NCBI GenBank assembly: GCA_021151625.1
Contig: JAGKWY010000057.1
Location: 1-23,769, forward strand
Reading direction: 5' to 3'
DNA: 23,769 nucleotides
Source: Gammaproteobacteria bacterium
GTDB taxonomy: Bacteria > Pseudomonadota > Gammaproteobacteria > Pseudomonadales > Cellvibrionaceae
In this document: one piece after another, positions 15,884-23,769 of the stretch
How positions within the stretch are numbered: the first letter of the stretch is position 1
How the letters are laid out: each line of letters begins with the position of its first letter
Program-made: the position numbers and the translations under genes
Notes under the pieces: model-generated
Told to the model about the DNA's origin: nothing
Seen by the model: the letters and a program-made list of their open reading frames with translations, nothing else
Databases searched by the model: none

Positions 15884-17158
15884 ATGACCCTTTTTGCAGA
15901 ATACAGTCAGGTGCTGCTGATTTTGGCCTGTGTTTTTGGTTTGTTTATGGCTTGGGGCATAGGCGCTAACGATGTATCCAATGCCATGGGCACCTCGGTG
16001 GGTGCCCGAGCACTCACTATGAAGCAGGCGATTCTGGTTGCCATGGTGTTCGAGTTTGCCGGCGCCTATCTGGCCGGGGGCGAAGTGACCGAAACCATCC
16101 GTAGCGGCATAGTCGAGCTGGACGTAATGACCAGCCACCCCGACCTGTTCGTCTACGGCATGCTCGCCTCACTGCTGGCGGCCGGAACCTGGCTGTTGAT
16201 CGCTAGTATGCTCGGTTGGCCGGTATCCACTACCCACTCGATTGTCGGCGCCATTATCGGTTTCGCTGCCGTTGGCATTTCCGCCGATGCAGTACAGTGG
16301 AGCGAGGTATGGGGCATAGTCGGCAGTTGGGTGATTACTCCGGTGATTGCCGGGGTTCTCGCATTCTGGATTTTCCGCTCGGTGCAGCGCTTGATCCTCA
16401 GTACCGACGACCCCTTTGCCAACGCCAAGCACTACATCCCTTTCTACATGTTTGCGGTGGGCTTTTTCCTCTCCATGGTGACCATCCTCAAAGGGTTGAA
16501 ATATGTGTTGGAAGCCCATCAGGTGGAGTTCAGCTTTATCGAAGCCATGCTGATCGCCACCCTGATCGGGATACTGGTTGCCGGTATAGGCGTCTACATG
16601 CTCAGCCGTATTACCCCCGACCCCGCAGCCGACAAAGCCAATCGCTTTGCCAGTGTGGAAAAGGTATTCGGGGTTTTGATGATATTTACCGCCTGCTCCA
16701 TGGCTTTTGCCCATGGTTCCAATGATGTAGCCAACGCCGTAGGCCCTATGGCTGCCGTGATTAGCGTGCTGGATGTAGGTGCCATTGAAGCCAAGGCGCA
16801 AGTGCCCTCCTGGGTTTTACTCCTGGGTGCGCTGGGAATAGTCGCTGGGCTGGCTACTTACGGCTACAAGGTGATGATCACCATCGGCAAAAAGATTACC
16901 GAACTGACTCCCAGTCGCGGCTTTGCTGCCGAGATGTCCGCCGCTGCTACTGTCGTCATTGCCTCGGGTGTTGGCCTGCCCATTTCCACCACTCACACAC
17001 TGGTCGGTGCGGTATTGGGTGTTGGCCTGGCGCGCGGTATAGGTGCACTGAATCTCGGCGTGATTGGCGGCATCTTCGCCTCCTGGCTTATCACCCTGCC
17101 CGCCGGCGCCGGTTTGTCGATCCTGTTTTTCTATTTCTTTAAAGGCCTGTTTGGCTGA
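15884..17158 (+). CDS. pit: PiT-family inorganic phosphate permease
   Basis: 424 aa from ATG 15884, with AGGA (15872-15875) upstream; the frame extends further upstream only into the DUF47 gene. It carries both PHO4-domain signatures, GANDVSNAMGTSVGARAL near the N-terminus and GSNDVANAVGPMAAVI in the second half, and WPVSTTHSIVGAIIGF and LPISTTHTLVGAVLGVG repeats, reflecting the internal duplication. About 10-12 membrane helices are visible. It imports phosphate, as neutral metal-phosphate or with cations, at the inner membrane. The gene is co-transcribed with the DUF47 gene and ends at a strong terminator. Confidence 0.95.
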   Translation: MTLFAEYSQVLLILACVFGLFMAWGIGANDVSNAMGTSVGARALTMKQAILVAMVFEFAGAYLAGGEVTETIRSGIVELDVMTSHPDLFVYGMLASLLAAGTWLLIASMLGWPVSTTHSIVGAIIGFAAVGISADAVQWSEVWGIVGSWVITPVIAGVLAFWIFRSVQRLILSTDDPFANAKHYIPFYMFAVGFFLSMVTILKGLKYVLEAHQVEFSFIEAMLIATLIGILVAGIGVYMLSRITPDPAADKANRFASVEKVFGVLMIFTACSMAFAHGSNDVANAVGPMAAVISVLDVGAIEAKAQVPSWVLLLGALGIVAGLATYGYKVMITIGKKITELTPSRGFAAEMSAAATVVIASGVGLPISTTHTLVGAVLGVGLARGIGALNLGVIGGIFASWLITLPAGAGLSILFFYFFKGLFG

Positions 17159-17175
17159 TCAATAACTCCACGAAC

Positions 17176-17205
17176 AAAACCGGGCGAGATCTGGCCCGGT
17201 TTTTT
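17176..17205 (+). terminator. Intrinsic terminator after pit
   Basis: AAAACCGGGC (17176-17185) pairs with GCCCGGTTTT (17194-17203), loop GAGATCTG, then further T. Confidence 0.9.
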
Positions 17206-17282
17206 AGTGCTGTCCCGCAGCCTTCACTTGCATTTTTGCAGTCAATGATCGATAACACCTCATCCATAGCAAGGTGTTGCCC

Positions 17283-18437
17283 ATGAGTTTTGATTCCAAA
17301 GGTTATATCAACCATCTCCAGCAACTGGTGGCACTGCCCTCGGTCAGCTGCGGTCTGCCCGAATGGGACATGTCCAACCAGAAGGTTATCGACTACCTCG
17401 CCAATGTGTTTGCTGACCTTGGTTTTAACACTCGGGTAATGCCGCTCGGAGATTCCGGCAAAGCCAATTTGATCGCCACTCTGGGTTCTGGTGATGGTGG
17501 CCTGGTATTAGCAGGCCACAGCGATACAGTTCCCTACGATGCCAACCGCTGGCAATCCGACCCCTTCCAGCTTAGCGAGCGCGACGGCAAGTTGTACGGC
17601 CTGGGTGCCACCGATATGAAGGGATTTTTTCCGGTGATTATGGCGGCGGTAAAACCTTATTTGGATAAACCTTTCAAGCATCCGCTGATTGTGCTCGCCA
17701 CCGCCGATGAAGAAAGTAGTATGAGCGGCGCTCGTGCACTCGCGCAGGAAGGCATCGCCGGATTCAAGCCGCGCTACGCAGTTATCGGTGAGCCCACCGG
17801 CCTGGTTCCGATTCGCGCCCACAAAGGCATAATGATGGAAGCTATCCGCGTGCGCGGCAAAAGCGGCCATTCATCCAACCCGGCGCTAGGCAATAACGCA
17901 CTGGAAGCGATGAATCAGGTAATGAATTCGCTGCTGCAATTGCGCAGTGAACTGCAATTGAAATATCGTGACCCCGGCTTTGCAGTGCAAACGCCAACAC
18001 TAAACCTGGGCTGCATTCACGGCGGCGACGGTGCCAACCGTATTTGCGGCGAATGCGAATTGCATTTTGATTTGCGTTTATTGCCGGGCATGGATAACGA
18101 GGAATTGCGCGCGGCCATCCAGCAGCGGTTGCAACCAATTGCGGAAAGCAGCGGAGCCGATATTGTTTTCTCATCGCTCTTTGAAGGTGTTGATCCTTTC
18201 GGCGAAGCAGAAAACTCCGAACTGGTAAAAGTCTGCGAAGAGTTAACTGGCAATCGCGCCGATACTGTTGCCTTCGCCACTGAAGCCCCCTTTATGCAGC
18301 AACTGGGAATGCAGACACTAATTCTCGGCCCGGGGTCGATTAATCAGGCACACCAGCCAGATGAATTTATTCCGCTCGTTCAAATCGAGCCTGCGATAAA
18401 CATTTTGCGACGATTGATTGAAAAATATTGTTTGTAG
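17283..18437 (+). CDS. argE: N-acetylornithine deacetylase
   Basis: 384 aa from ATG 17283, preferred because AAGG (17271-17274) lies 8 bases upstream; the in-frame GTG at 17274 overlaps that site. M20 metallopeptidase motifs are complete: AGHSDTVPYDANRW (metal His79), GATDMKGFF (bridging Asp), TADEESSMSGA (catalytic and metal Glu), AVIGEPTG, and the C-terminal NQAHQPDEFI with the last metal His. The dimerisation insert lies between about 180 and 290. It removes acetate from N2-acetylornithine to give ornithine in arginine biosynthesis. argA follows 62 bases downstream. The pit gene upstream is separated by a terminator. Confidence 0.93.
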   Translation: MSFDSKGYINHLQQLVALPSVSCGLPEWDMSNQKVIDYLANVFADLGFNTRVMPLGDSGKANLIATLGSGDGGLVLAGHSDTVPYDANRWQSDPFQLSERDGKLYGLGATDMKGFFPVIMAAVKPYLDKPFKHPLIVLATADEESSMSGARALAQEGIAGFKPRYAVIGEPTGLVPIRAHKGIMMEAIRVRGKSGHSSNPALGNNALEAMNQVMNSLLQLRSELQLKYRDPGFAVQTPTLNLGCIHGGDGANRICGECELHFDLRLLPGMDNEELRAAIQQRLQPIAESSGADIVFSSLFEGVDPFGEAENSELVKVCEELTGNRADTVAFATEAPFMQQLGMQTLILGPGSINQAHQPDEFIPLVQIEPAINILRRLIEKYCL

Positions 18438-18455
18438 CTTTTGATCGAAAAAGCT
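18436..18455 (+). other. Hairpin at the argE stop
   Basis: AGCTTTT (18436-18442) pairs with AAAAGCT (18449-18455) around GATCGA, overlapping the argE stop codon. No clean U-tract follows, so it may only protect the 3' end or weakly attenuate argA; readthrough is expected. Confidence 0.3.
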
Positions 18456-18499
18456 AACAGAAAAATTTTCAATCACATCTAAATTTTGAGACCAACAAA

Positions 18500-19816
18500 G
18501 TGCCAGCCAATACCCAAGACTACGTTAAATGGTTCCGTCACTCGACACCCTACATCAACAGACACAGCGACAAAACCTTTGTACTGATGTTGCCAGGTGA
18601 AGCCATTACTCACACCAATTTTCATAATATCGTGCACGACATTGCGTTGCTGTGCAGTCTGGATGTGCGCCTGGTATTAGTGCATGGTGCGCGTCCGCAA
18701 ATTGATGCGCGCCTGCAAGAAGCGGACACTTACAGCAACTTTCATAAAAACCTGCGTATTACTGACAGCGAAAGTTTAAATCTGGTAATTCAGGCCATTG
18801 GCGAAGCGCGCACCATTGTCGAAGCGGCGCTTTCTACCAGCTTGCCCAATTCGCCCATGCACGATGCCGACATGCAAGTGATCAGCGGTAACTTTGTTGT
18901 TGCCATGCCGCACGGCGTGATTGATGGCGTGGATCTGCAACACACCGGCAAAGTACGCAAGGTGCACACAAAATCGCTCAACGCCGCGCTGGATTCAGGT
19001 GCAGTTGTGTTGCTATCACCACTCGCCTATTCACCAACTGGCGAGATTTTTAATTTGTCGTTTAGCGATGTCGCTACTCATGTCGCCACTGCGATTAAAG
19101 CCGACAAATTTCTCGCCTTTGTGGAAGGCAATGGCATTACCGATGAGGAAGGCAATTTAATTCGCCAGCTGTCATTGCTGGAATGCAAAAACTACCTGAA
19201 TGACAATGGCGAAAAAATCAGTTTCGATTTGCAACAAGCCATTAGCGCCAGTTATTTAAGCTGCCTGCAAGGTGTACCACGTGCACAATTGGTGAGTTAC
19301 AGTACTGACGGGGCCTTGCTCACTGAATTATTTACCCGCGATGGTTTGGGCACCATGATCTATTCGGGCCACTACGAACAATTGCGCCCGGCAACTATCG
19401 ATGATGTTGGCGGCATTCTCGATTTGATTCGCCCACTGGAAGAGCAAGGCATTCTGGTGCGGCGCTCGCGCGAATTATTGGAAACTGAAATTAATAAATT
19501 TCATGTGATGGAAAAAGACGGGGCAATTATTGCCTGCGCTGCGCTTTATCCTTACGGCGAAATGGCGGAATTATCCTGCGTTGCCACGCATCCGGAATAT
19601 CGCAACGGTGGACGCGCCGCACAATTATTGCAGCAAATTGAAAAGCAGGCGCTCAAACAAAAAATCAAACAGTTGTTTTTGCTCACCACCCAAACAGCTC
19701 ACTGGTTTATCGAGCAGGGTTTTGTGCAAGGCAAGTTGGATGATTTACCCGTGCAGCGTCAGCTGCTGTACAACTATCAACGCAATTCCAAAATTTTTAT
19801 TAAATCGCTGGTGTAG
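18500..19816 (+). CDS. argA: N-acetylglutamate synthase, AAK-GNAT type
   Basis: 438 aa with a GTG start (18500-18502) and only a weak purine-rich upstream site. The start is supported by alignment of the early WFRHSTPYINRHSDKTFVLMLPGE segment with the start of E. coli ArgA. Residues 1 to about 290 are the amino-acid kinase domain (LVLVHGARPQID, EGNGITDE); about 294-438 are the GNAT domain (LRPATIDDVGGILDLIRPLE, LSCVATHPEYRNGGRAAQLLQ). Length is close to the E. coli enzyme. It acetylates glutamate with acetyl-CoA, the first step to arginine; enzymes of this class are feedback-inhibited by arginine. A GNAT gene starts 22 bases after its stop. Confidence 0.93.
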   Translation: MPANTQDYVKWFRHSTPYINRHSDKTFVLMLPGEAITHTNFHNIVHDIALLCSLDVRLVLVHGARPQIDARLQEADTYSNFHKNLRITDSESLNLVIQAIGEARTIVEAALSTSLPNSPMHDADMQVISGNFVVAMPHGVIDGVDLQHTGKVRKVHTKSLNAALDSGAVVLLSPLAYSPTGEIFNLSFSDVATHVATAIKADKFLAFVEGNGITDEEGNLIRQLSLLECKNYLNDNGEKISFDLQQAISASYLSCLQGVPRAQLVSYSTDGALLTELFTRDGLGTMIYSGHYEQLRPATIDDVGGILDLIRPLEEQGILVRRSRELLETEINKFHVMEKDGAIIACAALYPYGEMAELSCVATHPEYRNGGRAAQLLQQIEKQALKQKIKQLFLLTTQTAHWFIEQGFVQGKLDDLPVQRQLLYNYQRNSKIFIKSLV

Positions 19817-19838
19817 TTTTCAGTAAGAAAAAATAGCT

Positions 19839-20297
19839 ATGGAAATTATCGATCTACGCCAGGCACCACAACATATCCCCACTATCGCGCGTTGGCATTT
19901 TGATGAGTGGGGCTATTTGAACCCGGGCAAAACACTGGAATATCGCATTGAACGCATGCAGCGTTATATCGCCGATAACCCAATTCCCTCAATGCTGATT
20001 GCCGTTGAAGGCGATGCAGTATTGGGCACCGCGGCGCTGGTGGAAGCGGATATGGATAGCCACCCGGAATTAACGCCCTGGCTTGCCAGCGTTTACATTC
20101 GGGAGGATCAGCGCGGACTTGGACTCGGCAAAAAACTGGTGCAAGCGTTAATGGATTTTGCCGGCCAGCAGCAGCTCGAGCGGCTTTATTTGTTTACACC
20201 GGATCAGGCTGGTTTCTATGCCAAGCTGGGCTGGAAGATGCGCGCACAAGAGAGCTATCGCGATACTTCGGTCACCATTATGCAATTGGATTACTAA
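19839..20297 (+). CDS. Small GNAT-family N-acetyltransferase
   Basis: 152 aa, single GNAT domain. A SVYIREDQRGLGLGKKLVQA segment (about residues 86-105) is the acetyl-CoA binding motif A with its Q/RGLGLG loop; the preceding strands (SMLIAVEGDAVLGTAALV) and the later YLFTPDQAGFYAKLGW form the rest of the fold. It is 22 bases behind argA and probably co-transcribed. The acceptor is unknown: an amino acid, amine or protein are all possible. It is distinct from the GNAT half of argA and not an argJ homologue. Confidence 0.88.
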   Translation: MEIIDLRQAPQHIPTIARWHFDEWGYLNPGKTLEYRIERMQRYIADNPIPSMLIAVEGDAVLGTAALVEADMDSHPELTPWLASVYIREDQRGLGLGKKLVQALMDFAGQQQLERLYLFTPDQAGFYAKLGWKMRAQESYRDTSVTIMQLDY

Positions 20298-20339
20298 GGG
20301 GTCGGTTAAAGCACAACTAATCTTACTGCGGCCGGCTGG

Positions 20340-20363
20340 AGGCATCTGTTAATATAGATGCCT
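20340..20363. promoter_or_regulatory. Palindrome upstream of ilvD
   Basis: AGGCATCT (20340-20347), 8-base AT-rich spacer GTTAATAT, AGATGCCT (20356-20363): a perfect 8-base inverted repeat 36 bases before the ilvD start. It has no T-tract and so is not a terminator; it may be an operator or an RNA hairpin. No regulator is indicated, and no leader peptide rich in Ile/Leu/Val was seen. Confidence 0.4.
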
Positions 20364-20398
20364 ATCTGTTAGCCGCTATTACAAGATCGAGGTTAGTT

Positions 20399-22243
20399 AT
20401 GCCGGTTTATCGTTCCAAAACCACGACATCGGGCCGCAATATGGCCGGTGCCCGCGCCCTCTGGCGTGCAACGGGCATGAAAGATGACGATTTCCAGAAA
20501 CCAATCATCGCTGTTGCCAATTCCTTCACCCAATTCGTTCCCGGTCACGTTCACCTTAAAGATCTGGGCCAATTGGTTGCGCGCGAAATTGAAAAAGCCG
20601 GCGGCGTGGCCAAAGAATTCAATACTATTGCCGTGGACGACGGTATCGCCATGGGCCACGACGGCATGCTCTACAGCTTGCCATCGCGCGACATCATCGC
20701 CGACTCCGTGGAATACATGGTGAACGCTCACTGCGCTGACGCCATTGTCTGTATCTCCAACTGCGACAAAATTACTCCCGGTATGCTGATGGCAGCAATG
20801 CGCCTGAATATACCGGTGATTTTCGTTTCCGGCGGGCCGATGGAAGCGGGCAAAACCAGGCTCGCCGAGCATAAGCTCGACTTGGTTGATGCCATGGTGA
20901 TTGCCGTAGACGACAACGCCAGCGACGAAAAAGTGAATGAATATGAGCGCTCCGCCTGCCCAACCTGCGGCTCCTGCTCTGGTATGTTTACTGCCAACTC
21001 AATGAACTGTTTGACCGAGGCTTTGGGTTTATCCCTACCCGGCAACGGCTCCTTGCTGGCAACCCACGCTGATCGCGAGCAACTGTTCCTGGAAGCGGGT
21101 CGCCGCATCGTGGAAATCACTAAACGTTTCTACGATGAAGACGATTACAGCGTATTGCCACGTTCCATCGCGACCTTTGAGGCTTATGAAAATGCGATGG
21201 CACTTGATATCGCCATGGGCGGATCAACTAATACCATCCTGCATTTGCTTGCAGCCGCGCAGGAAGGGGAAGTGCCCTTCACCATGTTTGATGTGGACCG
21301 CATGAGCCGCAAAGTACCGCAGTTGTGCAAAGTTGCCCCCAACACCCAGAAATACCATATGGAAGACGTACACCGCGCTGGTGGCGTAATGGGTATTCTG
21401 GCGGAACTGAATCGCGGTGGTTTGCTGCACAACCAATTGCCTACCGTACATAGCAAAACCTTCCAGGAAGCCCTGGATAAGTGGGACATTATCAGCACCT
21501 CATCCGAAGCCGTAGCAACCTTCTACAAAGCCGGCCCCGCTGGTATTCCAACGCAAGTCGCGTTTAGCCAGGCAACCCGCTGGCCGACGCTGGATGGCGA
21601 TCGCGCTGAAGGCTGCATCCGCTCCGTTAAAAATGCGTACAGTAAAGAAGGTGGTTTGGCAGTCCTTAAAGGCAACATTGCTCTCGACGGCTGTGTAGTG
21701 AAAACTTCTGGCGTGGACGAAAGCTGTTGGGTCTTTGAAGGTAAAGCTTACGTCGTAGAAAGCCAGGACAAAGCCGTAGCCGATATCCTCGACGGCAAAG
21801 TAAAAGAAGGCGATGTGGTCGTCATTCGCTATGAAGGCCCTAAAGGCGGTCCGGGTATGCAAGAGATGCTCTACCCCACCAGTTATTTGAAATCCAAAGG
21901 CTTGGGTAAAGCCTGCGCGCTGCTAACTGATGGTCGCTTCTCCGGTGGCACTTCCGGTTTATCGATCGGCCACGTATCCCCTGAGGCCGCCGCTGGCGGC
22001 GCAATCGGCTTGGTGCAAAACGGCGATATCATTCGCATCGATATCCCCAACCGCAGTATTAATGTAGCGCTGACTGATGCTGAACTGGATGCGCGTCGCG
22101 CCGCCGAAAATGCCAAAGGCCCATTGGCTTGGAAACCGAGCGAAGTTCGCCAACGCAAAGTGTCTGCATCATTGAAAGCCTATGCGATGCTGGCAACCAG
22201 CGCAGACAAGGGTGCAGTACGCGACTTGAGTAAACTGGACTAA
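20399..22243 (+). CDS. ilvD: Dihydroxy-acid dehydratase
   Basis: 614 aa, close to the 616 of E. coli IlvD; start ATG 20399 with a GAGG-like site (20390-20393). Key features: NSFTQFVPGHVHL near residue 42, SNCDKITPGM with Cys122, CPTCGSCSGMFTANSMNC (Cys187-204), GGSTNTILHLLAA, and the C-terminal DGRFSGGTSGLSIGHVSPEA. These are iron-sulphur and substrate-site elements. The presence of TQFVPGH in place of the ITPCN-type segment suggests the oxygen-labile E. coli-type [4Fe-4S] class, by family knowledge. The enzyme dehydrates dihydroxyisovalerate and dihydroxymethylvalerate to the keto acids for valine and isoleucine. No other ilv gene is nearby. Confidence 0.96.
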   Translation: MPVYRSKTTTSGRNMAGARALWRATGMKDDDFQKPIIAVANSFTQFVPGHVHLKDLGQLVAREIEKAGGVAKEFNTIAVDDGIAMGHDGMLYSLPSRDIIADSVEYMVNAHCADAIVCISNCDKITPGMLMAAMRLNIPVIFVSGGPMEAGKTRLAEHKLDLVDAMVIAVDDNASDEKVNEYERSACPTCGSCSGMFTANSMNCLTEALGLSLPGNGSLLATHADREQLFLEAGRRIVEITKRFYDEDDYSVLPRSIATFEAYENAMALDIAMGGSTNTILHLLAAAQEGEVPFTMFDVDRMSRKVPQLCKVAPNTQKYHMEDVHRAGGVMGILAELNRGGLLHNQLPTVHSKTFQEALDKWDIISTSSEAVATFYKAGPAGIPTQVAFSQATRWPTLDGDRAEGCIRSVKNAYSKEGGLAVLKGNIALDGCVVKTSGVDESCWVFEGKAYVVESQDKAVADILDGKVKEGDVVVIRYEGPKGGPGMQEMLYPTSYLKSKGLGKACALLTDGRFSGGTSGLSIGHVSPEAAAGGAIGLVQNGDIIRIDIPNRSINVALTDAELDARRAAENAKGPLAWKPSEVRQRKVSASLKAYAMLATSADKGAVRDLSKLD

Positions 22244-22253
22244 CGCTCCATGC

Positions 22254-22279
22254 CCGCTGTCATTTATTAATGGCAGCGG
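22254..22279 (+). other. 3'-UTR hairpin after ilvD
   Basis: CCGCTGTCATT (22254-22264) / AATGGCAGCGG (22269-22279), one G-U pair, loop TATT. It is followed only by TTTCGATTT, so it may be a weak terminator or stability hairpin backed by the stronger one at 22313. Confidence 0.45.
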
Positions 22280-22312
22280 TTTCGATTTGCTAATTTTCTT
22301 TGTTTGAAAAAT

Positions 22313-22340
22313 AAAAAAGCCAGCAATCGCTGGCTTTTTT
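22313..22340. terminator. Bidirectional intrinsic terminator
   Basis: 12-bp stem AAAAAAGCCAGC (22313-22324) / GCTGGCTTTTTT (22329-22340), loop AATC. It serves ilvD (+) and the convergent TPR protein gene (-). Confidence 0.92.
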
Positions 22341-22368
22341 ATTTTTAACTTCAGGTACGGTAGCTCAG

Positions 22369-23739
22369 TTATTCTTTCGCTATTTGCTGCTTCTGCTTTT
22401 CTTTTTCACAGAAAGAAATCCATTGGGCAGCAACTTTGGACGAGCGGGCATCTTTACCTGCCTCTCTAAAGAACTTGATAGCTTCATCATAATTCTTTAA
22501 CTCATACTCAGCTTGTGCAACAGTCAGGTTGGCATAATCAACACGCTTGATTCCACCTTTACGCAGAGCGTCACGCCCCCATTTGGATGCATCTTTGTAT
22601 TTATCATTTGCCAGATAAGCTTGTGCCAAACCAATAATCAACTCACCATCAGTCGACTTCTCTGCAGCACGCTCATATTCAACTAAAGATTCTTTAGAGT
22701 CTTGAGCAAGGCGCAAAGAGTCTGCCAGAGTTTTAAGGTTCTTAGCTGTAGGCTCTACAATCTTATCGGTATAAATACCTTTCTTCAGCACTTTTGCCGC
22801 CTTGTAAGGTACTTCAGCCTCCAAGAAAGAATAAGCAAGATTCACTATATCTTTCTCAGTGGTTAAACCACCCATCAAGTAACAAGTTTCCAATGCATTT
22901 AAAGCATCATCTGAACGATCGAGCATGCGATAAACTTGTGACAACTGCTTCCAGTAAGACGCTTTCGGATAATGCTTGATCAGTTTTTCCAAAACGACCA
23001 AACCACTCTTGTAATCCTCTTTGTCGAAATACAACCCACGCTGTAAAACATACCAGGATTCTGCGGGAACCTTACCTGCTGCTTCCTGATTTTTTACCGC
23101 TTCGTTCACATTCAACTGAGCATTTTTATTGTCTTCCAACTGATAGTACAGCGTAGAAAACATATAAGAGTCTTCTGGCTTGATCTTATCCGCGTACTCG
23201 GTCCATTTCAGCAAAGTTTCCAATGCTTTTTTGGGATTATCGATTTGCGAATATAACTGGCCAACAATACGAATGGTCGAGGCTTCAGTCGCCAAAGGCA
23301 TATTAGGTGTTAAGGCAAGCATTTTGTTAAAGCTATCAATAGCTTTAGCATAATCCTCTACCCCCAGATATGCGTATCCCGTGTATTGATGCAGCAAAAC
23401 CTTCTCGTAGGCATTAGCTTTAGCCGAGTTAGCTTCCATTTCCCTCAGCATTTGCAGCGCTTTACGTGGATCAGGCTTAACTGATTCATCTTGCGGCTGA
23501 AGGACGTTAGCAGCTTCAGTAATCTTCTTACCAAATGATTCTGTAACGTTAGGAAACTTACGTTGTTGCTCACCTGCATGTTTGTTTTTCGCCGTTACTT
23601 GCGCATTGGCGACTGAAACCTGAACATCCAGGGCAACTACCGATAAAAGATTGTTTGCAAGTACCGGTGTTACAGCAATCAAACCAGCCAACAGAGTGCG
23701 ATTAAGAGCAACTGAAACGGCAGGAAATACGTGTTTCAT
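22369..23739 (-). CDS. Exported TPR-repeat protein
   Basis: 456 aa, ATG at 23737-23739 with AAGGGG 7 bases upstream. The N-terminus is a long hydrophobic signal (residues about 12-45), possibly cleaved near NAQV. From about residue 105 the protein is made of tandem TPR-like helix pairs, e.g. YTGYAYLGVEDYAKAIDSFN, QLYSQIDNPKKALETLLKW, QVYRMLDRSDDALNALE, EYELKNYDEAIKFFREAG; roughly eight to ten repeats fill the rest. It ends with a charged tail (KEKQKQQIAKE). TPR proteins scaffold other proteins, here in the periplasm. In several gammaproteobacteria a protein of this type is the last gene of an ExbB-ExbD-TonB operon; a short in-frame tail just upstream fits some operon partner but does not prove it. 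Confidence 0.85.
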   Translation of the reverse strand: MKHVFPAVSVALNRTLLAGLIAVTPVLANNLLSVVALDVQVSVANAQVTAKNKHAGEQQRKFPNVTESFGKKITEAANVLQPQDESVKPDPRKALQMLREMEANSAKANAYEKVLLHQYTGYAYLGVEDYAKAIDSFNKMLALTPNMPLATEASTIRIVGQLYSQIDNPKKALETLLKWTEYADKIKPEDSYMFSTLYYQLEDNKNAQLNVNEAVKNQEAAGKVPAESWYVLQRGLYFDKEDYKSGLVVLEKLIKHYPKASYWKQLSQVYRMLDRSDDALNALETCYLMGGLTTEKDIVNLAYSFLEAEVPYKAAKVLKKGIYTDKIVEPTAKNLKTLADSLRLAQDSKESLVEYERAAEKSTDGELIIGLAQAYLANDKYKDASKWGRDALRKGGIKRVDYANLTVAQAEYELKNYDEAIKFFREAGKDARSSKVAAQWISFCEKEKQKQQIAKE

Positions 23740-23750
23740 TTCATTACCCC

Positions 23751-23769
23751 TTATTTTTGCATCTCGTAG
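23751..23769 (-). CDS. 3' end of a gene upstream of the TPR gene (partial)
   Basis: On the minus strand a frame from the window edge reads YEMQK then TAA (23753-23751), overlapping the Shine-Dalgarno of the TPR gene. This spacing is typical of operon neighbours. Five residues cannot identify a family; a TonB-like protein is possible by analogy only. Confidence 0.3.

Noticed and set aside
16169..16801. Long open frame antisense to pit (210 codons), and similar ones opposite the LamG lipoprotein (1173-1787) and the monohaem protein gene (11181-11864)
   Set aside because: They lie opposite well-supported genes, have no ribosome site or protein-like features, and are typical shadows of GC-rich codon use.
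17206..17282. ArgR box or strong promoter upstream of argE
   Set aside because: A TGCATTTTTGCA element and a weak TTGCAT/GATAAC pair are present, but neither matches the consensus well enough to call.

Overview
The window looks like chromosomal DNA of a free-living, Cellvibrio-like gammaproteobacterium. This is an inference from three things: a secreted polysaccharide lyase-like protein, many exported proteins, and the gene order DUF47 - pit - argE - argA, which is also found in Pseudomonas aeruginosa (PA5208 to PA5204, with one extra gene between argE and argA). No tRNA, rRNA, CRISPR array, transposase or integrase was seen. Coding density is high; the only gene-free stretch above 300 bases is 10506-10869.

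Region 1 (1-4274, +) holds an exported redox-type pair. The first is a lipoprotein with two tandem CxxCH (c-type haem) modules followed by a LamG-like jelly-roll domain. The second, 11 bases downstream, is a Tat-type secreted protein resembling DUF1501. A bidirectional terminator closes the unit. A third exported protein with one CxxCH motif (10870-13062) stands alone further along and may belong to the same kind of biology.

Region 2 (4320-7610, -) is visibly AT-rich compared with both flanks. It carries three tandem, diverged paralogues of a small membrane-anchored Sel1/TPR-like protein that share a C-terminal GLG[D/E]F signature, each followed by its own hairpin terminator. At the head is a small exported, alanine-rich, cysteine-rich protein. 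This is the least explained part of the window and looks acquired or fast-evolving.

Region 3 (7804-10568, +) holds three single genes: an exported heparin-lyase-I-like (PF14099-type) jelly-roll protein, an exported periplasmic binding-protein-like protein without a transporter, and a TSUP/TauE-SafE permease preceded by an operator-like palindrome. Region 4 is the solo monohaem protein (10870-13062), convergent with a stand-alone GspE/PilB-type ATPase (13190-14959, -) across a shared terminator.

Region 5 (15106-22340, +) is core metabolism. A good PhoB-box match and promoter precede a DUF47 PhoU-like protein and a PiT phosphate permease. Then come argE (N-acetylornithine deacetylase), argA (N-acetylglutamate synthase), a small GNAT acetyltransferase and ilvD (dihydroxy-acid dehydratase). 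Region 6 (22369-end, -) is an exported TPR protein, convergent with ilvD and apparently the distal gene of an operon that continues outside the window; a TonB/ExbBD-type operon is possible but not shown.
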